Source: Streptococcus pseudopneumoniae (GTDB lineage: Bacteria > Bacillota > Bacilli > Lactobacillales > Streptococcaceae). Taken from it: 33,485 nt of DNA. A program made the position numbers and the translations under genes. Where the stretch lies: positions 1 to 33,485 of the forward strand of contig NZ_JUPG01000062.1 in NCBI RefSeq assembly GCF_001074825.1. Reading direction: 5' to 3'. A model generated the notes under the pieces. It worked only from the letters and a program-made list of their open reading frames with translations, made no database searches and was not told the origin of the DNA. Below are positions 20,427 to 28,140 of the stretch, in pieces. How positions within the stretch are numbered: position 1 is the first letter of the stretch; the number at the start of each line of letters is the position of its first letter.

Positions 20427-20657
20427 ATGTTAAGCAAATATTACAAGTATCTTCCTGGGTTGATTTTGGGAGCTATTTGCTCTTATGAAACAGCCACTTA
20501 CTATGCGCGAACTGCTTTTGATGTCTTCTATCTGACTACAAGCTTTATGATTGTCTACATCGCTTTGTTATTTTTACATGAGAACTATCTCAAGTATCGA
20601 TACAAAGACTTTTTTACTCACCTGTTGAGCAATTCTAAGAAAGATAGCCACCCATAA
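20427..20657 (+). CDS. Small membrane protein of unknown function
   Basis: A 76-residue protein. Two hydrophobic segments are visible (about 9-22 and 33-52), with a basic, hydrophilic tail rich in Lys/Ser/His. A good ribosome binding site (TTGGAGGTG), a consensus-like promoter and a terminator make it a genuine gene. I do not recognise a family. It lies between the DUF6287-like lipoprotein and the NAD-salvage operon, convergent with nrtR. Confidence 0.7.
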   Translation: MLSKYYKYLPGLILGAICSYETATYYARTAFDVFYLTTSFMIVYIALLFLHENYLKYRYKDFFTHLLSNSKKDSHP

Positions 20658-20696
20658 AAGCAGTCACAACACAAAACCATCTCATGATGGTACATA

Positions 20697-20733
20697 AAGA
20701 GGTCAGGAACTTTGTCCCGACCTCGTTTTTTAT
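20697..20733. terminator. Bidirectional terminator between the small membrane protein gene and nrtR
   Basis: Arms GAGGTC and GACCTC with a semi-paired interior (GGAA/GTCC) are followed on plus by a T-run; the minus side also has T/A-rich flanks. It abuts the nrtR stop codon. Confidence 0.75.
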
Positions 20734-21503
20734 TTCAATCGATAGGTTTTTCTTGGTTTCTTTTTGGGCACTCGTTTGAGTCCGACTTCTTCTACATATT
20801 CGCCGTATTTTACGAGAAAGTTATTGCTGACGATTGGACGACCTGGGTTGATAAGATTGACCAGTTCGGTTCCTTCATATACAGTGAACTCCTCCTCCAG
20901 CAGATAAAGGAAGGTCGGGTTCCAGTCGAGACGGCCTTGGATTCGTTTGATGGATTCTTGGATAATAGCATAATGGTCAAAGGCGAAGGCTTGCTCGTCC
21001 AATTCGACTCCCTCCAAGAAGCATTTGCCCGTCTGAAAATCGACATCTACGAAAACGACATCCTTGGCATCGTCTCCTGCCTGAACGAGGTCTAGGGCGC
21101 GACTAGGCAGATACACCAAATGGGCAATGGTCACCGTCCAGCCCCGTGGGTCACGGCCGGGAGTCGATACGGTCATCAATTGCTCGATTTTTTCCAAAGG
21201 AAGATCGAGATTGACTTCTTCTCTCACCTCGCGCTGACAAGCATGTGCAGCATCTTCTCCCTTATCCATAAAACCTCCAACCAAGGCCAAACAGTTTTGA
21301 TAAGGGTGAGCCTTGCGACGAATCAGCAAGAGCTTGATCTTTCCTTCAACAAAGCAGTAGGCCACCATATCCACTGTCACACTTGGCTTTTCATATTGTG
21401 GGAGCTCCTGCTTGTAGTACCAGTCTAAAAACTCCTCCTGACTGGCATACATTTCAAAATATTCTTTTTCCGTCATCCCTGCTGGAATCTTTATGTCCGT
21501 CAT
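20730..21503 (-). CDS. nrtR: Nudix-domain protein, NrtR-type regulator of NAD metabolism
   Basis: A 257-residue protein with an extra N-terminal stretch (1-40), a Nudix fold (about 42-170) and a C-terminal basic domain (about 175-257) fitting the winged helix of NrtR regulators. The Nudix box is at 77-99 (G77-x5-E83-x7-R91-E-V-R-E-E-V-N98), with the final Gly replaced by Asn, consistent with ligand sensing rather than hydrolysis. NrtR proteins bind ADP-ribose or NAD derivatives and repress NAD synthesis/salvage genes. Being third in nadR-pnuC-nrtR, as described for S. suis, supports this over a housekeeping ADP-ribose hydrolase. One base separates it from pnuC. Confidence 0.78.
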   Translation of the reverse strand: MTDIKIPAGMTEKEYFEMYASQEEFLDWYYKQELPQYEKPSVTVDMVAYCFVEGKIKLLLIRRKAHPYQNCLALVGGFMDKGEDAAHACQREVREEVNLDLPLEKIEQLMTVSTPGRDPRGWTVTIAHLVYLPSRALDLVQAGDDAKDVVFVDVDFQTGKCFLEGVELDEQAFAFDHYAIIQESIKRIQGRLDWNPTFLYLLEEEFTVYEGTELVNLINPGRPIVSNNFLVKYGEYVEEVGLKRVPKKKPRKTYRLK

Positions 21504-21504
21504 T

Positions 21505-22284
21505 TTACGCCTCCTTACGAACTGCCTTGGTCCATTGGTACCATCCTACTAGACTATTGAGTGTGTAAACCCAGTACATCCCTTGGATGTGGATATTTTC
21601 ACCCCACCAGAGATAGATACTAAAGAGATTGGTTGCAATCCAGAAAATCCATTGCTCGCGGTAGAGACGTGTCATCAAAAGCTGACCAACACCATTGGTC
21701 GCATCGGTAACACTATCACGGAAAGGCCGAGCGCTATGGATACTTTGGTAGGCCAAGCCCATACCAATCCAGATGATAGCAGTCAAGGACAAGTACTTGA
21801 GCCAGTCAAGAACAGATAATTTCTTGGCTTCAAAGTGAGATTCTTCTGCGTTTCCTTGGTCATTAATACGGTTGGACAACCAAGCATAGAGACCAATCGG
21901 TTGCATGACAAAGAAGTAAACAGTCGTCAAAACTTCACCATAAAAAGTTGCATTCATGGCCAAAATCAAATAGATAGCAGAGTTAATAGACCCGAAAAGA
22001 TAATTACTTGCACGCCCTTCTGCTACCAAGATAACACAGACAATCCCAGTCCAAGAGGCAAACAAGCTCATCCAGTCATGACTTTCTGTATTTTGCGTGA
22101 ATTCCAAGATCAAGGGAACACTTGACAAGGCGATGAGATACAACCACTGGAAGAGACTACGGCCTACAAAGAGATCTTTCCAGAGCAGGTGCATAATTCC
22201 TGCAAAACCCATTTTGCGGGCTTCTGCATGGACATTTTTAAAGTTTTCGATAAATTGTGTGATTTTTTCAGTTAGTTTTTTCAT
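21505..22284 (-). CDS. pnuC: Nicotinamide riboside transporter PnuC
   Basis: A 259-residue membrane protein with about seven hydrophobic segments and the PnuC-family features NSAIYLILAMNATFYGEVLTT and WFWIATN-like (IFWIATNLFSIYLWW). It facilitates nicotinamide riboside entry, driven by phosphorylation of the substrate by the NadR kinase encoded just upstream (9 bp away). RBS AGGAGAAA before the ATG. Confidence 0.92.
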   Translation of the reverse strand: MKKLTEKITQFIENFKNVHAEARKMGFAGIMHLLWKDLFVGRSLFQWLYLIALSSVPLILEFTQNTESHDWMSLFASWTGIVCVILVAEGRASNYLFGSINSAIYLILAMNATFYGEVLTTVYFFVMQPIGLYAWLSNRINDQGNAEESHFEAKKLSVLDWLKYLSLTAIIWIGMGLAYQSIHSARPFRDSVTDATNGVGQLLMTRLYREQWIFWIATNLFSIYLWWGENIHIQGMYWVYTLNSLVGWYQWTKAVRKEA

Positions 22285-22293
22285 ATTTTTCTC

Positions 22294-23352
22294 CTAATCT
22301 GCTTGGTAAATAGCATCAATAGCCACTTTTGCTGCTTCATAATTGCCTAGGTAATCCTCAGCTAGATAAACTAGTGGAATGGTGGTTAAATATCGCTCTC
22401 TCATCTGGTCCAAATGCTGGGAAAAACTTTGACGAATATGGTCTTCTGCCATGGTCATATCTCTAAATCCGTCATTGACATAGGAGCCAACAGGTTGCAC
22501 AAAGAGAATCAAGTCCCATTTTTCCTTAGCCAAAATCGAAACAAAGAGATTGTCAAAGGTTTCCCCTGATAAGTCCCCTTGATCCTCAGTCTCCATGTAA
22601 TAATCATAGTAACCCTTGGTTACCAAGGAGTTGGTATCGGCTATCACTAGGCCTCGATTGGCATTACTATCGATTAACTTGGAGGTCTGGTCATACTGCC
22701 CCAACAGGAGATAATAGTAATCCTTTGGAGTCAATTCATCGTCGCGGACATTGTTTTTGATCTGGTACTCACGTGCGTATTCCAAACTAACTGGTGCATC
22801 GTAATACCTTGCCAAATCCTTGGCCAAAGTTGTCTTCCCATTGCTAGCACTTCCCATAATCAACACTTTCTTTGTAAACTGACGTCGGAAGGGTTGAGCA
22901 ATATATTTCCAATATTTGCTGGGATTTTCTCGAATCATAGTTGCTGAGATACCAAACTTTCTTTCTTGCAAGACAGTCTCAAAGCCACGATTTGATAATT
23001 CTTGCTGGTAGTCTGCTTCTCCCACAAAGAAAATTAGTTCTTGCTGGGTTTCATCATAGGAAATCTCCGCTAACATTTGGTCCAACCACTCCTGCCAGCC
23101 CATAGGGTAACGAGGAAGATTGGTCTCATCTAACTTGCAAACGGAGGTCAACTCGTCATCACGAAAAGCCTCTCGGATATAGCGAAATCTTTTTTGAAGC
23201 ATTAAGCCTACCTGTTCCCCTCTGTCTCCCTCATAGCCTGAAACGACCACCCAGACCTGATCACATTGACGCTTCGCTCGCTGGATCAGATCGATATGAC
23301 CTTGATGAAGCGGAGCAAAGGTTCCAAATACCACTGCTGTTTTCTTTTTCAT
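22294..23352 (-). CDS. nadR: Bifunctional NadR: NMN adenylyltransferase / nicotinamide riboside kinase
   Basis: A 352-residue cytosolic enzyme converting nicotinamide riboside to NMN and then NAD. The N-terminal nucleotidyltransferase has H16-x-G-H19 (FAPLHQGH) and ISATMIRE (135-142). The C-terminal kinase has P-loop GSASNGKT (167-174) and a downstream VIADTNSLV block. The HTH domain of enteric NadR is absent, so regulation likely falls to the Nudix protein in the same operon. Preceded by its own promoter. Confidence 0.93.
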   Translation of the reverse strand: MKKKTAVVFGTFAPLHQGHIDLIQRAKRQCDQVWVVVSGYEGDRGEQVGLMLQKRFRYIREAFRDDELTSVCKLDETNLPRYPMGWQEWLDQMLAEISYDETQQELIFFVGEADYQQELSNRGFETVLQERKFGISATMIRENPSKYWKYIAQPFRRQFTKKVLIMGSASNGKTTLAKDLARYYDAPVSLEYAREYQIKNNVRDDELTPKDYYYLLLGQYDQTSKLIDSNANRGLVIADTNSLVTKGYYDYYMETEDQGDLSGETFDNLFVSILAKEKWDLILFVQPVGSYVNDGFRDMTMAEDHIRQSFSQHLDQMRERYLTTIPLVYLAEDYLGNYEAAKVAIDAIYQAD

Positions 23353-23376
23353 AAACGCATTACCTTTTTATAATTT

Positions 23377-23430
23377 TAGATATTTTCATTATCTATGTTT
23401 TTATTATAAACTATATTTTTATTTTGTAAA
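23377..23430 (-). promoter_or_regulatory. nadR operon promoter with downstream dyad (candidate NrtR operator)
   Basis: Minus strand TTTACA (23430-23425), 16-nt spacer, TATAAT (23408-23403). At the expected start site lies the perfect dyad TAGATA-N7-TATCTA (23377-23395). A second inverted pair, AAACTAT/ATAGTTT, spans the -35 to spacer. Which one, if either, NrtR binds is not known. Confidence 0.6.
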
Positions 23431-23466
23431 TAGTTTTTTATTGTTTTTTATAAAAAAGTAGCAAAA

Positions 23467-23495
23467 AAGAGAATCAAGATTTCTCCTGATTCTCC
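23467..23495 (-). terminator. Terminator of ctsR-clpC
   Basis: Minus strand GAGAATCA...TGATTCTC stem with a 10-nt loop, followed by TTTTTTG, a few bases past the clpC stop. Confidence 0.85.
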
Positions 23496-23499
23496 ATTT

Positions 23500-25932
23500 T
23501 TATGCAATATCAAATTTTAACTGGCCTGCTTTAACACCAATCTTAAGTGTGCTGCCTACCTCTAATTCTCCCTTGAGAAGAAGTTCTGCCAACTTGTCTT
23601 CCACTTCTGTTTGTAGGGTTCTGCGAAGTGGACGAGCTCCCATCTCTGGGTCATATCCTTGATTGGCCAACAATTTCAGTGCTGAAGCTTGTAATTTCAA
23701 GTCAATACCTTTTTCAGCCAAACTTGCTACTAAAGGTTTAACCATAATCTTCACCACTTCTTGCATATGGTCGCTAGACAGGCTATGGAAGACCACCTTT
23801 TCATCAATACGATTGATGAATTCCGGTCTATAAGCCTTTTTCAGCTCTTCAAACATGCGTTTTTCCATATTTTCCTGGTCAAAACGAATGTCCTTGGCCC
23901 CAAAACCAACTGTCTTATCATCACGAAGGGCAGTCGCACCAAGGTTCGATGTCATGATGATAATGGTATTTGAAAAGTCAACCTTGCGACCCTTGCTATC
24001 TGTCAAGACACCATCATCCAAAACCTGCAAGAGAACATTAAAGATGTCTGGGTGAGCCTTTTCTACCTCGTCAAAGAGGAGAACAGAGTATGGTTTGTTG
24101 CGAACCTTCTCGGTCAACTCCCCACCTTCTTCATAACCCACATAGCCCGGAGGAGCTCCATTAAGACGGCTGGCTGCGAATTTCTCCATATACTCACTCA
24201 TATCAAAGCGGATAAGGGCTGATTCGTCGTCAAAAAGAACTTCTGCCAGAGCTTTGGCCAATTCGGTCTTACCGACACCTGTAGGCCCTAGGAACATAAA
24301 GGAACCAATCGGACGCTTATGACTGCGAATCCCTGACTGGTTGCGGCGAATCGCACGGCTAATGCTTGAAACAGCTTGATCTTGACCGATGACACGTTTG
24401 TGGAGTTCCGCTTCCAAGTTCAAGTATTTCTTAGCGTCAGTTTGAGTCAGTTTTTGGACTGGAATGCCTGACAAGCGACTCAAGGTGGTCAAAATATCAG
24501 ACTCTGTCACCAAGTCTTTATAGACAGGCGCTTCCTCTTCTTTTGAAATTAGCTGGGCTGCCTGTTTCCACTTGCCATCCATCAGGGCCTTATCAGCTGG
24601 ACTCAAACCAGAATCGTCTGCTTTTACATGCTTCGTTTTATTTTGCACTGTTGCTGCCGCTTCATCCAAGAGGTCGATAGCAGAGTCTGGCAAGTGACGA
24701 CTAGTCAAGTAACGATGGGCCATCTTGACAGCTGTTTCAACCGCTTCATCTGTGATTTGCACACGGTGATGTTTCTCATAAGTCACCTTCAAACCTTGCA
24801 AGATGGTCATACTATCTGCCACACTTGGTTCTTCAATCGTCACCTTGGCGAATCGACGAGAAAGAGCCGCATCTTTTTCGATGTGTTTTTGATATTCTTC
24901 CTGAGTGGTCGCACCAACCGTTCTCAAAGTTCCACGCGCCAAGGCTGGCTTCAAGATATTGGCCGCATCCAGAGTTGAGTCGATCCCACTACCAGAACCC
25001 ATGATGGTATGGAGTTCATCGATAAAGAGAATCACTTGGCCATCTTCTTCAATATCCTTGATGATATTGTTCATGCGCTCTTCAAAGTCACCACGGAAGC
25101 GTGTCCCTGCAACGACATTCATCAAATCCAGCTCTAACACGCGCATCTTAGCCATTTCCGCAGGTACATCACCGCTAGCAATACGCTGGGCAAGACCAAG
25201 CGCCAGAGCAGTTTTCCCGACACCAGCATCCCCAACCAAGACAGGATTGTTCTTGGTTTTCCGGCTCAAGATTTGAATCATACGCGAGATTTCCTTATCC
25301 CGACCGATGACTGGCTCCAACTTGCCAGAACTCGCTTGCTCTGTCAAATCATGCGTATAGTCCTCTAGACCACCACTCGGAGTCTGGGGCATGCCCATCA
25401 TATTAGCCATAGAATTTTGCTTGTCAGCTACTGTACGATGGCGTTGGCGTAGAGCCTTGAGATCTTCACGAGTCCATCCTGCTCGTTCTTCTAAATTTCG
25501 ACGAAGGGCAGCAATCTTAACCTGATCTTTCTTGTCTTCATAAGAAAAACCAGCTCTCTCCAAGATACGAGTCGCCAAGGCATTGCCATCATGCAAAATC
25601 GCATAAAGGACATGCTCTGTCCCTAGCACCTTTGCATGGACCACTGACGCTACATATTCTGCCTCATCAAAGAGGACCTGCAAACGGTGAGAAAACGGCA
25701 ATTCCGTAAAGGTTTCATCCTGGCTATAGTCCGTTTCAGTCAGTTCCAAAGCGACCTCTTCTAAACGGTCCATCTCATATGGATAATCACTTAAAGTTGC
25801 CCCTGCGACACTATAACTGTGATTGGACATGGCAATCAACAAGTGCCAAGATTCTAGGTAACGAGCTCCAAAATGGCCAGCAACCATGTAGGCACTTTCG
25901 ATACATTCATTCAATGCTTTTGAATAGTTCAT
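23500..25932 (-). CDS. clpC: ATP-dependent Clp protease ATP-binding subunit ClpC
   Basis: An 810-residue AAA+ unfoldase. Clp N-domain repeats (1-145), first AAA+ with Walker A GDAGVGKT (234-241) and Walker B ILFIDE (301-306), a short middle region (about 430-475, shorter than the M-domain of Bacillus ClpC), and second AAA+ with Walker A GPTGVGKT (549-556) and arginine-rich sensor 2 (MGARPLRR). It unfolds substrates for ClpP and supports stress tolerance and cell division or autolysis traits. Follows ctsR by one base and is co-repressed by CtsR. Confidence 0.95.
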   Translation of the reverse strand: MNYSKALNECIESAYMVAGHFGARYLESWHLLIAMSNHSYSVAGATLSDYPYEMDRLEEVALELTETDYSQDETFTELPFSHRLQVLFDEAEYVASVVHAKVLGTEHVLYAILHDGNALATRILERAGFSYEDKKDQVKIAALRRNLEERAGWTREDLKALRQRHRTVADKQNSMANMMGMPQTPSGGLEDYTHDLTEQASSGKLEPVIGRDKEISRMIQILSRKTKNNPVLVGDAGVGKTALALGLAQRIASGDVPAEMAKMRVLELDLMNVVAGTRFRGDFEERMNNIIKDIEEDGQVILFIDELHTIMGSGSGIDSTLDAANILKPALARGTLRTVGATTQEEYQKHIEKDAALSRRFAKVTIEEPSVADSMTILQGLKVTYEKHHRVQITDEAVETAVKMAHRYLTSRHLPDSAIDLLDEAAATVQNKTKHVKADDSGLSPADKALMDGKWKQAAQLISKEEEAPVYKDLVTESDILTTLSRLSGIPVQKLTQTDAKKYLNLEAELHKRVIGQDQAVSSISRAIRRNQSGIRSHKRPIGSFMFLGPTGVGKTELAKALAEVLFDDESALIRFDMSEYMEKFAASRLNGAPPGYVGYEEGGELTEKVRNKPYSVLLFDEVEKAHPDIFNVLLQVLDDGVLTDSKGRKVDFSNTIIIMTSNLGATALRDDKTVGFGAKDIRFDQENMEKRMFEELKKAYRPEFINRIDEKVVFHSLSSDHMQEVVKIMVKPLVASLAEKGIDLKLQASALKLLANQGYDPEMGARPLRRTLQTEVEDKLAELLLKGELEVGSTLKIGVKAGQLKFDIA

Positions 25933-25933
25933 C

Positions 25934-26392
25934 TTACTTCCCTTTTCTATCTACCTCTTGTATGACCTGTCGTAGCATATTAGCTCGAAGGACTGGAGCT
26001 TCTTCTCCTAGAACGCGATCCAAAGCTACTGCCACCAGCAAATTCATCTCTTGCTTGGTCATCAATTGCTGCTCAACCAAAAGCTGCAGAATATCTTCAT
26101 AAATTTCTTGACTAACTCGCTCACCAATTGAATAAAGCAAATCACGGAGCATTTCATGATGACTAGAAAACTCAATCCGTCCTATGCGAATGTAGCCTCC
26201 ACCACCCCGCTTACTTTCAACCAAGTAGCCTCTACTTTCCGTAAAGCGTGTCTTGATCACATAGTTAATCTGACTAGGAACAACCTGGAATGTATCTGCT
26301 AACTGACTCCGTTGCAACTCTACAATTCCAGATTGATCTAAAATCGCCTTGATGTAGGCCTCAATATGATCCGATGTATTTTTAAATCTCAT
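25934..26392 (-). CDS. ctsR: Class III stress gene repressor CtsR
   Basis: A 152-residue repressor of clp and other heat-shock genes. The N-terminal winged HTH (about 20-72) includes the glycine-rich wing KRGGGGYIRIG, which is the heat sensor in this family. A C-terminal helical dimer/tetramer domain follows. Autoregulated through the CtsR box at its promoter. The gene is intact although a phage-satellite element lies directly upstream. Confidence 0.96.
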   Translation of the reverse strand: MRFKNTSDHIEAYIKAILDQSGIVELQRSQLADTFQVVPSQINYVIKTRFTESRGYLVESKRGGGGYIRIGRIEFSSHHEMLRDLLYSIGERVSQEIYEDILQLLVEQQLMTKQEMNLLVAVALDRVLGEEAPVLRANMLRQVIQEVDRKGK

Positions 26393-26417
26393 TACAAACC
26401 CACCTCTCTCTTTAAAC

Positions 26418-26463
26418 CTTGACTATCTTTGACTATACTATCATTTAACACTCTATAAGTCAA
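26418..26463 (-). promoter_or_regulatory. ctsR-clpC promoter with CtsR operator
   Basis: Minus strand TTGACT (26463-26458), 17-nt spacer, TAGTAT (26440-26435). Directly downstream is AGTCAAA-GAT-AGTCAAG (26434-26418), matching the CtsR heptad repeat RGTCAAA-NAN-RGTCAAA in all but the last base. It covers the start site. Confidence 0.88.
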
Positions 26464-26560
26464 ATTTTTAGGGCTAAGCCCTTGGAAATACTGACTTTCT
26501 TCAAAAACAATTAGGCATTAAATCGCCTTAGTTTTTCTTGAAAGTTCCTAAAAAAGTGCA

Positions 26561-26661
26561 CAAAAAAGAGCCCTAAAATGGGCGTAATATTGACGAGTTC
26601 AGCAGGCAAGAAACTAGCACGGTCAAACGTGCTTTTTTTATTACCTGCTAATATTATAGCA
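26561..26661 (-). ncRNA. Candidate structured small RNA at the element/chromosome boundary
   Basis: Minus strand extended -10 TGC-TATAAT (TATAAT at 26658-26653) would start an RNA near 26646. The product, about 84 nt, holds hairpin AGCACG-TTTGAC-CGTGCT (26633-26616) inside outer arms AGCAGG/CCTGCT, and ends in GCCC-ATTTTA-GGGC-TCTTTTTT (26583-26563). On the plus strand the inner hairpin is followed by seven T and is itself a terminator. No protein with a ribosome binding site fits. The 26465-26872 stretch otherwise holds only the attachment-side palindrome and the operon terminator. Confidence 0.4.
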
Positions 26662-26779
26662 TATCCTCTCAAACTTATATATAACCCGAATCCCGCAAAA
26701 GAAAAAGATAAAAGCATAGAGGATAGGGCGAAAGCCTCTCGCACTTTTATTTTATCAAATAGCAATATGAGAAGCAAGG

Positions 26780-26812
26780 ATAAAAAGCCCTCAGAAATAA
26801 ATCTAAGGACTT
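26780..26812 (-). terminator. Terminator of the satellite late operon
   Basis: Minus strand AAGTCCTTA-N10-TGAGGGCTT (9 pairs with two G-U) followed by TTTTA, 60 bp past the gp10-like gene. Confidence 0.65.
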
Positions 26813-26872
26813 AAATAACGATGTGTTGGTTCGCTCACTTAATTAGTATACTTAATACTATTCAATTATAGT

Positions 26873-27217
26873 TTACTTTGAAATGTTCTTAATCCTTTCT
26901 GTAAATTTTTGAATCGCATTCAGTTCTGCAGGTCTTAAATGAGGGTACGCCTTAGTCCTCCCCCCATTTCGTTTAATATGTCCAAATTCAAGTAAATGAG
27001 TAAGAGATCCGTATTTAAAACTATATACGACCCAAACTCCATTTCTCACTCTTTTCTTACGCCATCCTTTTGAATATTTACCTGTTCTTTTAGGGCTAGT
27101 TTCCTTTAATTCTTTAACTGTTTCTTTAGCGACTTGCTCCGCAATTTTATCAACTTCTTCATTAACCTCTTCGCAATATTCTGCTAAAATATTTGCTAAT
27201 TGTGCTGCTAAATCCAT
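26873..27217 (-). CDS. HK97 gp10-like head-tail/minor structural protein
   Basis: A 114-residue protein. It has an N-terminal amphipathic helix (about 1-35, DLAAQLANILAEYCEEVNEE), then SPKRTGKYSKGWRKK and YGSLTHLLEFGHIKRNGGR: the 'TG-x-Y-x-x-G-W ... LLEFGH' pattern of the HK97 gp10 family, which contributes to the head-tail connector. In a satellite without tail genes it may adapt helper-phage parts. RBS AAGGAG 10 nt upstream. Last gene of the element; a terminator follows. Confidence 0.75.
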   Translation of the reverse strand: MDLAAQLANILAEYCEEVNEEVDKIAEQVAKETVKELKETSPKRTGKYSKGWRKKRVRNGVWVVYSFKYGSLTHLLEFGHIKRNGGRTKAYPHLRPAELNAIQKFTERIKNISK

Positions 27218-27224
27218 TTTCTAA

Positions 27225-27352
27225 AAACTCCTTCTATTTTTTTAAATATCAACTTTTTACCCCCTTTTTGGTTGACAGCTTCCGACTTGGAAAAAGTTAC
27301 CGCTCCCGGTACCTAAAATCAACGAAAATGCTTTACAAAGTGGGGGGGAGTG
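27225..27352. other. GC-patterned non-coding segment, possible packaging (cos-like) site
   Basis: Between the RinA-like and gp10-like genes lies a stretch unlike its AT-rich surroundings. It contains TACCG-CTCC-CGGTA (27298-27311), a KpnI-type palindrome GGTACC, and a run of seven G near 27342. No frame with a ribosome binding site is seen. Cos sites often hold such dyads, but nothing here proves it. Confidence 0.25.
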
Positions 27353-27763
27353 TCAATATCCTTTCAGTTCTATAAATCTTTTAGCGATTACTTTTCTTCG
27401 ACTATTTATATAACGAGTAGTTTTATTTAGTTTCTCTGCCACGTCTTCCCAAGTCGCACCAGCTTCTAAATATCTCATTTTAAAAATGACTAGATCACTT
27501 TCAATTAAGTTTTCCATCAAGGTATCTACAACTAGTTTGAAGCCTTCTAAATATCTTAGTGTTTGGTCTTCTTCAATTCTAATGATTGTCACTTCAGTAG
27601 GACTAGATACTGTCTTGCCTTTCCCACCAGTATAATCTTCAGTGCTATGTTTCTTATTATGTATCAGTTCCTGTCTTCTCGAATAAATTTTATTAGCAAG
27701 CGTTCTATATCGTCCTAACTCAATATCTATCCCGTTCAGGTCTCTGTTACTCAACTCGTACAT
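27353..27763 (-). CDS. RinA/DUF722-like phage late-gene regulator
   Basis: A 136-residue helical protein whose C-terminal part (about 95-136, DLVIFKMRYLEAGATWEDVAEKLNK then YINSRRKVIAKRF) resembles sigma-70 region 4-type HTH. This is the pattern of DUF722/RinA and ArpU-like regulators that activate late phage genes. It may switch the island's morphogenesis genes or respond to the helper. The start at Met16 (27763) is set by GTGGAGG; the frame opens at 27808 with no site. Dyad-rich DNA precedes it. Confidence 0.7.
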   Translation of the reverse strand: MYELSNRDLNGIDIELGRYRTLANKIYSRRQELIHNKKHSTEDYTGGKGKTVSSPTEVTIIRIEEDQTLRYLEGFKLVVDTLMENLIESDLVIFKMRYLEAGATWEDVAEKLNKTTRYINSRRKVIAKRFIELKGY

Positions 27764-27805
27764 AGGCAAGTACCTCCACTTAAATTTAAAAATTTTTTTA
27801 TCTTT

Positions 27806-27840
27806 CAATTTGTCAAATTGTAAATTCTGTCAAACTGACA
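27806..27840. promoter_or_regulatory. Pair of adjacent dyads upstream of the RinA-like gene
   Basis: CAATTTG-T-CAAATTG (27806-27820) is a perfect 7-1-7 palindrome and TGTCA-AAC-TGACA (27828-27840) a perfect 5-3-5 palindrome. Each contains TGTCAAA, 17 bp apart, i.e. near one and a half helix turns. They resemble an operator pair. Further TTTGACA-like words occur up to 27920. No clear promoter was found. Confidence 0.4.
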
Positions 27841-28036
27841 AAAAGCGCTAAAAGCCTTCCAACACTCCACTTACCAGGTATCATTGTTTTAAGTTTGACA
27901 ACTCTTCAATATGACAAGTTCAAGGGAAATTTCTTTAATTTATCCCCTCAGTTTCTCATATCTTACATTCTGTGAAACTCACTCCATTCTGTAAACCCCT
28001 GATATACCTTGCTTTCAAGCTATTACTTCTTTTCAG

Positions 28037-28124
28037 TTTATGCTTACTTTGTTATGTGAAACTTAGTAAAGCATAAAAGTAGGACTAGCGATATCTCTTC
28101 TGTTTCAGCCATATATCACTAGCC
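28037..28124 (-). repeat. Two tandem stem-loops in the non-coding gap
   Basis: The first is TTTATGCTTACT / AGTAAAGCATAAA (28037-28077, one bulge). The second, read on minus, is GGCTAGTGATAT / ATATCGCTAGTCC (28124-28082), with a G-U pair that would be an A-C mismatch on the other strand, pointing to a leftward RNA. The 27841-28140 gap has no gene and no T-run after the hairpins, so these are not simple terminators. Confidence 0.5.
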
Positions 28125-28140
28125 TTACTTAATTTGTTCC

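Noticed and set aside
24628..25276. Plus-strand frames opposite clpC
   Set aside because: Shadow frames of a conserved gene; no start signals or recognisable domains.
26511..26777. 88-codon hydrophobic frame on the minus strand beside ctsR
   Set aside because: It runs through the small-RNA promoter, nested hairpins and terminator, has no ribosome binding site, and its reverse strand is equally open; treated as non-coding.
26578..26814. 78-codon frame on the plus strand in the same gap
   Set aside because: No Shine-Dalgarno, and it crosses a plus-strand terminator and the late-operon terminator.
27809..28140. CRISPR-like repeats from recurring TTTGACA/TGTCAAA words
   Set aside because: Words are short, unevenly spaced and palindromic; no repeat-spacer periodicity and no cas genes.
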